This document shows positions 31,769 through 43,791 of a stretch of 64,000 nucleotides of DNA, in pieces (position 1 is the stretch's first letter; every line of letters starts with the position of its first letter). The notes beneath the pieces are model-generated. The model was not told the DNA's origin. It was given only the letters and a program-made list of their open reading frames with translations, and did not search any database. The stretch is taken from positions 310,001 through 374,000 of the forward strand of contig JAVHNS010000018.1 in NCBI GenBank assembly GCA_036872755.1, read 5' to 3'. The translations under genes were made by a program, and so were the position numbers. Source of the stretch: Orbilia blumenaviensis. Its lineage: Eukaryota; Ascomycota; Orbiliomycetes; Orbiliales; Orbiliaceae.

Positions 31769-34397
31769 CTAACCGACGATGCTCTTCATACTCAAGCCTT
31801 CTAGGAAACCACCTAGATCCTCCTTTCTGACTTCCACGACACAGGCTTCGAAGCTGTCAATTCTGACACGGGCGGAAGTCTCACCGGCAACCTCCTGGAA
31901 GGCAATTCCAAAGCGGTTCCGCCCTAAGACTTTTCGTCGGCCATGTTCGTCTTCATCGTCGGAATCCGAGTCGTCTTCTGAATCGTCGTCAGAAACATCT
32001 TCCTCCTCTTCCTCGTCGTCCTCGTCGTTTTCGTTGTCCTTACTCTTCTTCTTCTTTTCCTTTTCCGCTTTCTCCTTCGACTTATCCTTAGTGGCCTTAT
32101 CTGTGACCTTCCTTCCTTCTAGGTTCCACCCTTCTACGTTGCCAACCCCCGTCCCAACAATAATGTAGCACCCGCGAGCCTCGTTTAATGCCGCTACGAC
32201 TAAAGGCAGCCCTTTTTTCTTACCGACTCCCTTCTCTAGCTCTTGCTCTCGGATCGCTTCTCCAAGCCACAATGCCAACTTTGTAAGGGCAGATGGGTTA
32301 GTGAACGTAGCAACGTCAGGACCTTCTTTGACAACAGCAAGGCGGTATGCTCTCAAATGTTTGATCTGGCGTTTCTCGATGAGGGCAGTGCCAGCGTTAA
32401 GAATCGACCTATGCAGAGTCATAGCGAGCGGCAGTGATGCTTTTAGAGATTCGATGCTAAATAATTTTAGTTAGTACTGGCGAGGTTGGCTCTGGTTGGC
32501 TCTGGTTGAGGGGCGTCGGACTTACTCTTCGATCGCATCATACGCCGCTTGAAAGTTCGCAATACTCTCCTGTACTTCTTCATCTTCTAATTTAGTAGCG
32601 GCATCTGGGTCTTCTTCTGCGGCGGCCGCACTTTTTTTGCCACCCTTCGCAGCTGCCGTGGTCTTCTTGGCTTTCCCGCCCTTTCCAACCTCCAACAAAG
32701 ACCCAACGACAACCGCGACATCGCCAGCACTTAAACACCCATTCCAACCCCAGCATCTGACTACACCTTCTCTGACAATTTCGTCGAGGCCATAGCGGGC
32801 CTTATACACTTCCAGCTTCTCCCTTAAGCCTCTCTTCAGATCCATATCCATGTAGACGTATTTTTGATTGCACTGTTGCAAACTCATTCCCATAGTCGCA
32901 AGCAATTTCGCTAGTCTCTTCTTTCCAGCTTCAGACCACAAATGCAGCTTGGAGGCCAGATAAGGCGAGTGCAACATACTGTCGTACAAGCTCCAGTGGC
33001 GAATGAGCATGAATCTGAATTCCGGTGACAAACGTAGACTGTAATCTTCTGCAGTGGTAGCTCTGGTAAAAAGACTAGTGTTTGAGGTGATGCTTCCTGA
33101 GCCGCCGGTCACGCTTGGCGGGTTCAAGCGGCGAACTTCATCTCGAAGAACACCCCAGACGCCGATGCTGCGTGCTGAGAGGGAGTTGAGGGTTTGGTCA
33201 CCACTGAAGGAATGCATGTGACGTCCATACATCTGCTGAGCTTCCCAACCGATAACAGCAAGCCAAAGAAGGTCATTATCTTCACGGCCGAGCTCGGAGG
33301 CGAGAGAGTAGATGAGAGAAGAGATTGGTTCACCGTAGGTGCTGCCAGTGGAGTAATATTCGGTGAGGAGTTTGTTGTATTTGCGGCGAAGTTGCATGAA
33401 CGTTTTGCGCTGAGCACGGAGAGCGGGGCCAGTAAGAGGGGAAGGACCGGTAGTTGGGATTGTGAGGGCGGTTGTGTTGGCACCAGCGCTATCGAGGGTA
33501 GTGTTCGCACCGGTGGTATTCGTCCCCGCTGTACCAGTGGCATTGGGGCCATGGATATGGAGGAGGTGAGAATAAGCATGTGGTGAAGAGTCCGGTGTGC
33601 TCTATAGAATTATTAGCTCGTGGTCGGTAAGATGGCGGGGAGATTTGAAGTCATACAGATCCGGAATGCACCCGCTTCCTCCTCCTCCTCCTATCGTCAT
33701 CTGAATACCCTTCTTCTTCTTCATTGTCCTCATCTTCATCTTCGCTAGAGCTTCTCCTTTTTCTGCTATTGGTCGATGAAGTATCCTCAGGGCCGTCGTA
33801 TCCGGCAAGTCGTCTGTTCTCCGCAAACTCTGCATCCTCTTCGTCCTCTTCATCTTCACTGTTCCAGTCTTCAATATCACCAACTTCATCTTGCATCTCA
33901 ATCAACTTTCGGTAGGCATCTTGTTCTGGTTTGAGAAAGTCGGCAATGTCGCCATCATCCCAGCAAACCACCCCACCTTCGTCTGAAATATGTCCATCCC
34001 GGCCGACGATCGCAAAGCCTTCCCCTCCCGGGCCTGCAAAAATGTTTTGGAGATTCCAAGGACGTCGTGATTCGAGGACCCAGCATTCAACCCCTTTCCT
34101 TAGCTCAAGGAATTCGGCAATATCAACCAGCCCACCGACACCAAGCAAGATCAGGAACTTTAGATCTTCATTATTGGATATAAATTCCTTATTTGCTTTT
34201 GTCAAGTCTTGGTAGCCAGCAACCGGATGTAGTTTATGTGGGATGTAGTCGGTTTTGAGAAGACGGGTAAGCATCCGGCAGGCACATAGTGAATCGACGT
34301 CCAGAGATGTGAGGATTAGAACTGATGGAACGGTCCCGGAGGCCGACCGTTTGAGACGATTATAGGCGGTGCTGAAATGATCTCGAGGGATATGCAT
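31769..34397 (-). CDS. CDC45: CDC45, replication initiation factor of the CMG helicase
   Basis: Three exons, 33657-34397, 32526-33601 and 31769-32456. The introns are 55 nt (GTATGA...CTATAG) and 69 nt (GTAAGT...TTTAG), and the protein is 834 residues. The N-terminus VLILTSLDVDSLCACRMLTR is the CDC45 signature, the degenerate DHH-phosphoesterase active-site region (Asp33, Asp35). HPVAGYQDL follows. The acidic then basic linker (about residues 175-248) is typical. The middle shows the conserved LLWLAVIGWEAQQM and RHWSLYDSMLHSPYL, and the end KHLRAYRLAVVKEGPD and RFGIAFQEVA. CDC45 joins MCM2-7 and GINS at origins to form the active helicase. A second Asp/Glu-rich insert lies near the C-terminus. 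Confidence 0.95.
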
Positions 34398-37300
34398 GGT
34401 ATCGGTGCACGCCTAGGTACTAGTAGACACTGGAGTGTATTATGATAGATTGTCGTTATGGCGGTACACGATGGTGATGTGAGAAGGTATGGACTGTTGT
34501 CGGCGGAGATGGCCAATAGATGCCTAGGAAAGGGAAAGATGAGGCCCTAAAATCACTAGTAGAAGTTGTAAGATTGCCGAGGTATCAATCGCCAGTGGGA
34601 ATAGTCTCCAGAGTGCTGTATAACGCGTTTATAAGGAAGTAGTGAAGTATTCGAGTTCAGTGAGGGTGTAGGGACGGCAGCGATGTTCAAGGGAGAGAGG
34701 AACTGGCTAGGAGCAAGAAACTAGAGCTGAAGATTGGCAGGAAGTAAGGAAAGAAGAGAAGACGAGGCGTATGCGATGCTACATATGTACAAAGGCTATG
34801 CAGTCAGAGCAGCAGGTCCATGAGAATCGTGAAGTCGTGAAGTCGAGGCATCTTGATATAGCGGGCAACAGCTGTGGGGAGAAGTCGAAGTCCAATGTTA
34901 CTAAACGCCGCGCCAATGTTTCTTTGTGGACGCGCAGCGACAACAATAATGCCAAGACGCATTTCACAGGGGCACTTTTTGCAACATAACAAACACACAC
35001 TCACAGATTGCGCAGGGATTTGCGCGAAACAAAGGATATTTTTATTTATATCTGATATAAACTGCTTGCACAGGGACAAAATTACTTAAAGCTCTGTAGT
35101 ATCAATATATATATGTATGTGGATGCTTCGACATTGATTCAGAGCCTGCGACTTTTCGACTAATGCTTCCCGGTTCAATAATTCAGAGTAGTTATACTCG
35201 GTTCCTTGGTTCTATGCTAAGAATGTTATAAAGTGTGGACTGTAGTTAAGAGACCAGACTGTTGTTGGATTGGGTATATACCTAGGTACCTAGAATGCAG
35301 TTGTTATAATATAGTACTGGGACCGAGACTAGTACAAGACGAAGTTATGATATGAGTCTAGCTCAAATCATAGACCATTCTATAATCTGACGATGATCGG
35401 CTAAGGTTATGGAGCCCATCCCTCGAAACAGTGCTCGTCTTACACATAGTCCATGTCGCAAATTATTTTAAAGATTTATGAACTAAAGACTACCACATGG
35501 GATCGCAAAAACCATAAATTACTTGCCTGACAGGCTTATATATATATAGGCGTTATAGTAATGCTTAATCGAATATTTCGCGATATCAAATCTAGGCTGT
35601 AAGTTTTGGTGGAAAGGGACTGGCCACGCTCCTGCGCCAACCCAATATGCCCTGAGAATAATGTGGTTTATATATGTATAGTGATTGCATCGCTGGTTCA
35701 AATACCAAATACCACTACGCTTCATGTGATGGCAGGGGATATATTACCGTCATTAACCCCTCTTGTGACGCTCGCCTTCGCCGTGGTAGGTTTAGTACTT
35801 TCAGGCCTTGTGGTATAGCCCGTTGCACGGTCTGGCAATTTTCTTCCCTGGGTTGATCGATGGCCCGAGGGAGGGTGCCATACATGGCTGGCGGGCCCGG
35901 CTTCGGTCGCCGTGGTGGCCTTTGTTGATACGTCGAATTTCCCAAAACCACCCAAGCGGTCAAGCGTTTCCTGGGAGCCTTTGGTGGCTTCCCTTTTTAT
36001 TATATGTATTCTTATGGTGAGATGTCGTCGGGAGCGGCACCCTTCTTCGTGTACCCGGTTCGCGGTATTTCGAGACCCTTTATGTAACATGAGGTGAAAT
36101 TTGACACCTAAATGTGGTTTTAAACCCGGGACCCAATCATCGCCAGTCCTAAAGCCTCGATGTAGTCACTTTGGAACCTTGGCCCGAGCGCGAACAGGTT
36201 CGAGTGTTTCGACCTTTGCCACCCAAAAATGTTGTGCTCGCGCTCATACTGGTCTCGTGCTCGTCCTAACTCCAGCAGCTAAAAATGACGCTTGGGCTTG
36301 ATCCGCCACAGCGCCGCTAGGTAGGTAAATTAAATCTCTGAGTATAAGGTATGCGAGTCTTGGCCACATGTGAATGTATGCAAATCACGAATATGACTAG
36401 GGTAGTATATATAATTGCGGTGCTCCTAAGTATTTGAAAGATCTGACACCCCCCCATCTCTCATGGTGTTCGGCTCTTTGTATTTGGTCCTGTTTAAACC
36501 ATCATCAGAAGCAGAGCAAAGTGCGGTTTTCCGCGGAATTAGTTGCAAGTAGAATTGCAAATAGGAGCACTCACAATATCTTTGTAGTCATGGTTACGAT
36601 AAGTGATATAGTCCTACTCTCATAGGCTACGGATTGTGGATCGAATGCATCATGATGGAGGAGCTAGGGTTCCCCCGCAGCTCATATCAGACGCATGAGC
36701 AACCAAATACTTCTCCTGTATAACTCTGTATCGATACGTCGATATTTAGAACGGGGTATGATGAATGAAAATCAGGAAGGGTGGAAAGGGAGTCGGTGTG
36801 CACTTTTCAGTGAGCTCCAGGTCATCTCGCGTCATTAATATCAGGTTTCTGGATTTATGATTATATCCAACGAAATCATCGGCTCGCAGTATACTGGTAT
36901 CGGGGCATTATGAAGACGTAAGCAGTATGGCTAACAAACCATACTTAGTAATCAACCTGTTGAACAATGATCATTATTGTGATGACGGGGATGAAAGTAA
37001 GAGTGATGGTGAAGCTGGATGTGAAATTAGAAGTGGACATAATGGAGGTGGTGAGATGGAATTATTTGTTGCAGGGGGTCTTGCATGAGGGTATCTGGGA
37101 GAGCTCGAGAGAAATAGAGTTTGTCGACAATTTTCGATTGCAAGTGGGGGCCGGTATGGTGTTGGCCTATCGGGCGGGGTAGCAACCGCGTGTCGACTGG
37201 CTAGGTCAGCCGAGACCAAGGAAGCCCCCTCGCTAAAAACACTGGGCGGGTGTGTGTTACATAGCCAGATGGGACGGCCCGCTGGTTGATTACTTGAAGC

Positions 37301-38307
37301 TAGCCCTTCTTAGTCAGAGATGTTACTCCAATTGCTCAGATATCCCGATCGCGAGACTAGGAATTCGAATAGGGAAGCACCGGTTTGGCAGTTTAGCCCC
37401 AGATTGCGTTTAAAATGTGGGCCCTTCGATCTTACCGGGAAATAGCCATATTGATAAATCGAAACTAACAAGCTATCCAACCTAATATCGATAAGCTGAT
37501 CAATTGATGGCTATTTCAAAAACATAGCTTTGGCCAGAACTTATACCATAAGCATTTGTATGCATCTAGCGGAAATTCAATTTACCATCAACGAGCTATA
37601 TTATGTAAGTGCATTAGCATTCAAAGGTCTATCCCTTGCCCAATCATTCCTGACGAATTGGAAACGTAGCTTAGGTACGCCGACGCACTGTGCGCGTCCA
37701 AGCTTTGACAAGGATTATTCTCGTTTGTTATCACAACCAGGATCAAACATCCCCATACAGTCGGTTATATTATGCACCAAGAGACGGCACAGCTTTCTCA
37801 CTTGTGCCAACGAGACTTCTAGAGCTCCGAAAAGTAGGTCCGGACTTGCATGGCTTCCTCAAACTGGGGGCATAATTTCAAACATATGTATCGATAAGAT
37901 TCGCAACTTAAGATTTTGGTAATGTGCAATCTCCGTTCGTGCATTGCCTAGATTCCTTGGACTGGCTCTACAATAGAAGTTCCTCGTGATGGAGAGGATC
38001 GACATTCCAGGTTATATCGCGCTATTACCTGCTATAATGCAGCATAGATAACGCACATGAACATGAAATCATGTTGCAACGTTGGCTAATGATATGCGCT
38101 GCGTAGGAAGCAGAGCTAGCGATATTATAAGAGATAGTGAAATGAAAAATGTATATATACCCCAAGCAGTCCCTCCGTGCGGAGTGATTCGTTTGGTATC
38201 TCATCATACGGATCATTTTCTAAGGGGCTAGCACTAGGTGTTTAAGCACTTGCAGTTCTTTGGCTTAAGTCCAGTCCTTGGCCTGAGCTACTCTTAAAAT
38301 ATCCACC
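34398..38307. other. long intergenic region, no gene seen
   Basis: About 3.9 kb between the divergent CDC45 and P450 genes. ORFs at 35606-36301, 36967-37219 and 37530-37922 overlap on both strands and show no domain or plausible exon partners. The stretch 35700-36110 is higher in GC than its surroundings and open in several frames, perhaps remnant coding or mobile DNA. The last 150 bp hold a TATATATA (about 38151-38158) and a CCG/CGG palindrome that probably belong to the P450 promoter. Confidence 0.45.
38173..38184 (+). promoter_or_regulatory. CCG-N2-CGG palindrome upstream of the P450
   Basis: CTCCGTGCGGAG is a perfect inverted repeat with a 2-bp centre, 124 bp before the ATG at 38308 and just after a TATATATA. 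Everted or inverted CGG triplets are the typical half-sites of fungal Zn2Cys6 activators. Binding is inferred from the motif only. Confidence 0.35.
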
Positions 38308-40084
38308 ATGTTTGTACCAGAAGACTTGCTTGCCAATGGGCCCCTCCTTTATGGCAGTCTTGTTTTAGGCTCTATCCTTTTCATTCAAAGAATTATTTCT
38401 GCGCTGAAGGCGCCTCGGAAACTACCCCTTCCTCCAGGGCCTCGGGGCCTCCCATTTGTCGGAAATATTAACGATCTTCCACCTCCCGGGACCGTTGAGT
38501 GGCATCATTGGGTCAAACATAAAGAAATTTATGGACCGATTTCGTCCGTGACCGCCTTTGGTCGAACTATCGTAATCCTACACAATAAGGAACTAGCCGT
38601 TGAACTTCTGGAAAAGAGATCAGCTAAGTTTTCTTCCAGGCCAAGTTTTCACTTCGCCAGTGAGATGTAAGATATAACTTTTGGAAGCCACATAAGTGTG
38701 ACAAACGGTGTTCCAGACCTAACGTACTACCTCTTTATAACCCTAGGATTGGATACAAACATATGTTGGGGCTGGTAGGCTATAATGACTCACTACGAAT
38801 CCAACGTCGAATGGCGGCGAAGCAAATGGGGTCCAAGAACTCGATCACCAGATTCTTTTCTTCTATGGATTTCCAAGTTCGGCAATTCCTCCTGCGGACG
38901 ATGAGTTGCCCCTCAAAGCTCGACGATAATCTTAAATTGTGAGTTGATCATGAAGTACCCTCCCTTCGTCCTCATAAGTCTTTGGCTTAAGATGGCTTAT
39001 TGATATTATTTCATATCTATATAGTGAAACGGCATCCTTCGTACTGGATATGCTATTCGGTTATCAAACCGATCCAAGTGGCAAGGATCCGTTGGTAGAC
39101 TTAGTCGGAAAATGGATGGCAGAATTTAACATATCAATCCTCAATGGCGCCTGGCTTGTGGATTTGATCCCGTGGCTCGAGTATCTGCCCGAGTGGCTTC
39201 CCGGAATGGGGTTTAAGGCTACTGCCCGTCGATTCCGCAAGAATTACGTGGACGTCCAGAACATCCCCTACGAGTTTTCTAAAGCACGGAAGGAAGAAGG
39301 CTCAAACAAGCCGTCGTATGTTGCTGGTTTGCTGGATGGCAACCCAGACGATGCTGAAATTAAGGAAATCAAGTATAGCGCAACTGCTCTATACGGCGGG
39401 GGCACTGATACATCAGCTGCCTCGCTCAGAGTCTTCTTCCTCAATATGTCTTTGAATCCAGAAATTCAGAAAAAAGCACAGGAAGAAATTGATCGCGTGG
39501 TTGGCCCAGACAGGCTTCCCGGGTTTGAAGACCGGCCGAACTTGCCCTATGTTGAAGCAATCCTGACAGAAACCCTAAGGTGGATGCCAATTGTCCCGCT
39601 GGGTTTACCACATGCTTCAGATGAAGAAGAAGAGTTCCGGGGCTACCGCATCCCAAAGGGATCGATTATCGTGCCATCTATTGGAGGCTTCGCACGGGAC
39701 CCGGAAAATTACCCAGAACCAGAAAAGTTCATCCCAGAAAGATTCCTTGGCCCAAATAAACAGCTTGATCCACATAGCTATGTTTTCGGGTTCGGCAGAC
39801 GAGTTTGTCCCGGACGCCACCTCTCTGATGCTAATATGTTTATTACTATAGCTAAAAGTTTGGCTGCTTTCAATATTAGTAAGGCAATAGACTCTGATGG
39901 GAATGAGATTGAGCCTGCGATAGAAGAGCAAATAGGTACAATTGCTCAGCCAAAGCCCTTCCAGTGCACCATCAAGCCTAGGAACGAGAAATATAGGGAG
40001 CTTGTTACCCAGGTCGAATTAGAATGCCCTCTCGAGAAAGGCGATGCAGAGTTTATTGGTATCAAGGCAGGCGGGCAAGCGTGA
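38308..40084 (+). CDS. cytochrome P450 monooxygenase, class E microsomal type
   Basis: Three exons, 38308-38666, 38747-38938 and 39025-40084. Donors are GTAAGA and GTGAGT, acceptors CCTAG and ATATAG, and the product is 536 residues. An N-terminal membrane anchor (YGSLVLGSILFIQRIIS) is followed by the proline-rich hinge LPLPPGPRGLPFVGN. The I-helix GGGTDTS lies near residue 308 and the K-helix ETLR near 366. FIPERF and the heme-binding FGFGRRVCPG (Cys near 445) complete the fold. It resembles the broad fungal group of O-methylsterigmatocystin-oxidoreductase-like P450s that act in detoxification or secondary metabolism. No synthase or other tailoring gene is adjacent, so the substrate is open. 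The small secreted-protein gene is the next gene on the same strand, 1.9 kb away. Confidence 0.93.
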
Positions 40085-41993
40085 GGACTCCTTTGAACTT
40101 TTGATTTTCAAAAATATTTTCTGGACGGAGGTACCTAGGTGGATGTTCCTGTATTCAGTCATGCTAACGTGCTGGGCACCTAACTGTACATTCCTTTAGC
40201 GCTGCATTTTGGCTAAGCTATACCTACTTATGCTTGTGGATTTTTCTAAGCTACACCTGTATTACGCATTTTACGCATTCTAATCATGTTCTTTCTACAT
40301 TTCTGCACTGAAACCTTAATGTCCAGATAATCTCTGTCCCAGACGCTGTTGACCACTACCCCAGACCCAATAGCGTTAATATTTCAAAAATAATTTACGG
40401 TGGCGATGAAAAAACTACAACGTTTTCTCTGAAAGCTTTGTCTTCAAGACAAGACCTCGTGGGTTTCTGAGCTATATTGCACATGGGAAGCTGGCTATCC
40501 CCACAAGTCATAACGTAAGCCGGGTCTGTGCGCATGCAAGTATCCATGGCTTTTTATGACACCTTGTCTTGTAAACCAGCTATCTAATCCATGGTACACA
40601 TCTCGTATATATACACGACACCAGGATATGTGCTTGACCTGGTACCCTGTTGACGGCTAACCGAACCATAGGTCTACAACCCCGGCCCTTAGTAAAAGAT
40701 ACCCATGTCCCCCCCAATCTTCAAAACTGACATCCCAACCTACTCCTCGATTATGTGAAGTTGTTATTTCTTTGATAAACTCGAAAATTGGGAAATTATA
40801 ATTGAGATGTGGGCACGAGATTAGTCATTGCAATATACATTGAAGGCACACGACTATATTACAAGGAAAGTTCGATGAGAACATTGGTCAATAATCTGAG
40901 CAATAATATGCTCTAAGAGTACTTTGGGTGATAATTCTACCCGCGTTCTTCGTCGTATAAAATAGATGCCTTTATTTGAAGGAATTTTGAGGGACAGGCT
41001 TCTCAGGGGGTCTCGTGAACGCGCCATTCAACCCATCATAACTAGAGACCACCCTAGTCACACTCCAGTTTCCCCCCACCGCAAATACGGGTTTAGGGAC
41101 CGCCTGGGCTAGCTATAGCCCGAGACGGAGGGTGTCCGGATACCCAGGCGTCTCGTTCCGTCCGGTAGGCCCGCAGGCCGCTGTATCCTTCATCATTTCA
41201 AGACCCTAGAAGGAGTTCTGAGCCATATGGACTGGGATCAGGGCCGACCGTACTCAGAAGCCCTCATCAGGTCTATATTCGGTGTAACCGAAAGGTTAGC
41301 TATGATGCCTTTAACATAGATTTCCAGGGCCTCTTACCTTCAGTAGGACGCCGATGAAAGTACTGGGTGGGGCATCCGTCTGCATTGGAAACCGTAGACA
41401 CCAGCAGACCACTCCGATGAATGTGATGTGAATATCTTTTATGATGTTGAGCGATCGATCTAGGTGTCGATTAGAAGGCTTGTGACATATGCAGGGTTCC
41501 GTTGATTATTGATGGGAATAGCGTAGTATAGAGGCAATCCCCTAGTGTCGAATCGTACGATATCGTTCGGCTTTGAAGTAGCTCGAGTATATACTTATTG
41601 TAATGGAATCGATGATAATCTAACAGAACAGTTTCTAGACAGCACTGAAACGACGGCAAGGGACGCTTAATGGTCTGTGGGTCAAAAGTAGGGGAGATAA
41701 ACAGCGTGCTAGGCCAAGCGACGTATACAAACAAATTGGGTAGGGCATTATGCCCTATAGGAGCCTCAGGAGGGGTCATGCGTCATCGTGAGAACAATCT
41801 TGTAACCATAGTTTCCCTCGCCATTGGATGGCAACTATTTAAACTACCCCTCTTCAGCTCAGCAGAGAACCTTGTCTTCTTCTCTTCACCCACAAAACAA
41901 ATCTTCGGGCCAACATCTTTCAATCAGCTTCATTCATCACGTTAAGTATCTTTTCAGCTCTTTCTAACGAAAAAAATCATCAAATCTTTCACG
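40085..41993. other. intergenic, no gene seen
   Basis: This lies between the P450 and the small secreted-protein gene. It includes a dispersed-motif copy (40566-40579) and a GC-richer stretch around 41030-41230. A TATTTAAA-like sequence at about 41836-41842 and a CT-rich leader precede the next ATG. ORFs at 41471-41945 are on both strands and unsupported. Confidence 0.5.
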
Positions 41994-42418
41994 ATGTTGG
42001 TCACCAAGATCGTCCTGGTTGTTCTCTCCGCTGCTTCTGGTGTCCTTAGTGTCCCAGTCGCCACCACCCCCAAACAGGTCCCTGAACAGGTCCTCGAACA
42101 GACCAATGCTCCGGCCGATCTCGAGGAGCGCTCGCCTCAGTGGGATACCCGACCAAACTGGGGATGGAGAGTCGCCTGCCCAAGCCCTCGCATTCGCCAA
42201 TGGCAGGGGAACTTGGTGAACTGGGAATGGTGCCAGAATCACTGCGGGTGTCGCACTAAATTCGTTGCGGTTTATGGCATCTGCCGCACCGAAAAGTTTC
42301 TTGAATGTTACCAGTAAGTAATTATCACTACATTTCCCGAATTCAGGAACATGATCTAATTCATGGATACAGTAATTACTGCGAATGTTACAAACAGATT
42401 GGCCACATCAATCCCTGA
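41994..42418 (+). CDS. small secreted cysteine-rich protein (effector-like)
   Basis: Two exons, 41994-42313 and 42373-42418. The 59-nt intron is GTAAGT...ACAG with a CTAAT branch site, and the product is 121 residues. The signal peptide is MLVTKIVLVVLSAASGVLSV. A short Gln/Pro/Glu pro-region ends in DLEERSPQW, which looks like a Kex2-type processing site. The mature part has eight cysteines. The second exon supplies the last two and turns the end into ECYHNYCECYKQIGHINP. The blocks WCQNHCGC and CYHNYCECY share the spacing C-x3-C-x-C, so the domain may be two related halves. Small size, secretion, pro-region and paired cysteines fit effector or antimicrobial-type proteins. No family is recognised. 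Confidence 0.8.
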
Positions 42419-43791
42419 ATTTCCGCAAGGTGAACACAAAAGCCGTTGTTCCAACTGCTTTTGTCTTTTGCTATTGAAATTCCGTTTCTTCTCCCTGTCT
42501 CTTAGTTTGTTGGCTACGATGAGCTAGTAAGTGTACACTAACCCTCCGACTTGTACGCCTCTTGCTAATATATAGCCAGGGATCGGGAAATTTCTTACGT
42601 CGCATACATGTTTTCCTGGTTTTCTTTAATTTTTTCAAACACAAAATTGTTGGTTCCTTCCACACCAACCAATGTACTTAATTTTCCTTTTTTCGGCAGC
42701 CTACCACTCTTAGACCAGCAACTGTTTTGGACCAGATCAGGTTCAATATCAGCAAGGTCTTGCACATGCTGTCTCCCTCTAGTCATCAATCAAGCCTCTA
42801 ATCCCCCCTACAAACTGCATTAATACTACCTATGCTTCCTCAAAACCTCTCCTTTTACCGGAAAGCACGCTTCCCTTCTTTGTCTCTGACCGCAAATTTA
42901 CTACGATGCATTGATGCCAGGCCATATTTTACCTTTAGACCTAGTACATAGGACGTTGTTTGTGTTGTCTACCCATTATGCAACATCCTTCACCAATACC
43001 CCGCCTTACTCCACAGTCGTGTCGTGTCACTGACCCTGACAATTAGCCCGACCGTTACACGGGCTTGAGGGGCTACAAACGCGTGGGTTACCCCCCCAGA
43101 AGCTACCAAGAGCCCCTCTTCGGCCTCTAAAGAATGGCTGATAGCTGCGGCTTCCAGCTTTATCTAAACATCGATATCGACAGCTCCAGGAGCATGGAGC
43201 CCCGCCAGCTGCCGGTTGCCCACCGGCTATCGAAGCACACAATAACTTCGGTTACACGAACCAACAAATCCGACCGGGGTCCTGCATGACCACCTCTGAA
43301 GTCCCCTCAGGCGGGGTTAGCTACATCAGCTACGTTACATATGTTACTTCACATGGCCGTCTAGTTGCATTTTCTCGGATATATAACATTTTAGACCTCA
43401 TGCTTTCATGATATCAGCCATGGGATTTTCGAAGGAGGCGATGCAACCAATGAGACAGCGGTGAGTTGGTCTTGCAGTAAACAAATTTTCGAGGCGACGG
43501 CAGCTAGCTTGTCCAACATGGCATGCAGGTTGCATGGGTCGGAACCATTGGCGAGATCGATTCTCCACAGCACATCCAAATTTATTTTTATGGGAGTTCC
43601 ACTTTTGTGAAATCGCCACGACTGACATGCACATTTCCAGCTGAAATTAGTGTGAGAAGGTCTACTTCTGTCACATATATATATTGCTTATCAGGAGAGG
43701 GGGTAGGGGTTGTATATAGCTCATATCCGAACCCCTCTCTAGACAGGCCCGCCGGCGAAAGAAAGACTTAAAAGGGAGGTTAAAGGGATCC
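42419..43791. other. intergenic, no gene seen
   Basis: This follows the small secreted-protein gene. A GC-richer stretch at about 42990-43330 carries overlapping ORFs on both strands without recognisable pattern. Confidence 0.5.

Noticed and set aside
35680..35740. GGTTCAAATACC, resembling a tRNA B box
   Set aside because: No A box at the right distance and no acceptor stem pairing.
35606..36301. Several overlapping ORFs, up to 122 codons, on both strands
   Set aside because: No domain, no splice partners, and similar openness in several frames. It reflects base composition or decayed sequence.
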